A stretch of DNA of 64,000 bases from Pseudorhodoferax sp. Leaf267 (lineage in GTDB: Bacteria; Pseudomonadota; Gammaproteobacteria; Burkholderiales; Burkholderiaceae_C), in the NCBI RefSeq assembly GCF_001422405.1, contig NZ_LMMV01000001.1:1275-65274 (forward strand), given 5' to 3'. Of the stretch, positions 63,688 to 64,000 are shown one piece after another (position 1 is the first letter of the stretch; each line of letters opens with the position of its first letter). A program made the translations under genes and the position numbers. The notes beneath the pieces are model-generated. The model did not search any database. It was not told the DNA's origin and saw nothing but the letters and a program-made list of their open reading frames with translations.

Positions 63688-64000
63688 TCACGGCGCTTCA
63701 GGATCCGCCCGTTTCGTCGCGGCCCCTGCCGTCCCCACCTTCGGCACAGCCGGCGTGCGCGGCGGCATCGCCTCCACGCCCCCGCGCCGCAGGATGGTCA
63801 GCCGCGAAGGCTTGCCCAGGTAGTTGCGCCGGTTGCGCTCGCGCTCGATGGCACGCAGCGCATCGGCGGCCTTGGCCTGGTCGGGCTGCATCGCCAGCGC
63901 ACGCAGGTAGTGCGTGCTGGCCACGTCGAGCGCGCCGCGCTGCTGCGCCGTGGCGGCCTGCTCCAGCTGTTCGGCCACCGACGCGTCGATGCGCCGCTGC
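63688..64000 (-). CDS. TPR-like protein, C-terminal part (runs off the window)
   Basis: The 3' end of a gene that starts beyond 64000. The visible 104 codons include TPR-like helices (AEQLEQAATAQQRGALDVAS, then YLRALAMQPDQAKAADALRA) and a basic tail with NRRNYLGKPSRLTILRRGG. The frame is open to the edge, so its size and N-terminus are unknown. It is on the minus strand, convergent with the LysM lipoprotein gene across the repeats. A T6SS-linked role is inferred from position only. Confidence 0.7.
   Translation of the reverse strand, partial: QRRIDASVAEQLEQAATAQQRGALDVASTHYLRALAMQPDQAKAADALRAIERERNRRNYLGKPSRLTILRRGGVEAMPPRTPAVPKVGTAGAATKRADPEAP

Overview
The window is high-GC DNA from a betaproteobacterium of the order Burkholderiales, most likely family Comamonadaceae. 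This rests on the gene order scpB-rluB-ndk-rlmN-pilW-rodZ-ispG-hisS-yfgM-bamB-der, then hfq-hflX-hflK-hflC-hisZ-purA, on the hisZ (regulatory subunit) form of histidine biosynthesis, and on protein families typical of that group. I had only the sequence, so the placement is inference.

Left edge (1-1790): a gene-poor stretch with an orphan AlpA-type phage regulator, an intact tRNA-Thr(UGU), a small secreted DUF4124-like protein, and a truncated 3' half of a tRNA-Val(CAC) that still carries a perfect intrinsic terminator. This looks like the scar of an integrated element.

Housekeeping block (1833-37314): a nucleoside deaminase, an exported methyltransferase, a PP2C phosphatase next to a GGDEF-EAL c-di-GMP protein, a DinG-type helicase, bamD and rluD. 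Then comes the long core run for chromosome segregation (scpB), rRNA modification (rluB, rlmN), nucleotide metabolism (ndk, purA), pilus and cell shape (pilW, rodZ), isoprenoids (ispG), tRNA charging (hisS), outer-membrane assembly (bamB) and ribosome GTPases (der, hflX). It is interrupted by a reverse-strand three-gene ABC transporter. Hfq, HflKC, HisZ, PurA, a phosphoribosyltransferase, a PLP lyase, MnmH, TesA, YbbA, RlmB and an aldo/keto reductase follow.

PEP-CTERM module (37506-41347): a giant TPR protein of the PrsT type and a PEP-CTERM surface protein with a near-consensus sigma-54 promoter, closed by a strong bidirectional hairpin. No exosortase is in the window.

Metabolic and signalling genes (41369-49795): a glutarate/glutaryl-CoA pair (CoA-transferase, GcdH) with a LysR regulator, a LytTR two-component system with small membrane proteins, uppP, and a second LysR gene.

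Type VI secretion region (49897-64000): the plus-strand envelope operon tssJ-tssK-tssL-tssM-tagF converges on a minus-strand post-translational-control operon (TIGR02270-like HEAT protein, FHA protein, PP2C phosphatase, a Pro-rich 56-residue protein, an unknown 122-residue protein). A LysM/TPR lipoprotein diverges from it and a TPR protein runs off the end. Sheath, baseplate, Hcp, VgrG and ClpV genes are not in view. A family of GC-rich palindromic repeats fills the gaps between the T6SS genes and is seen nowhere else in the window.
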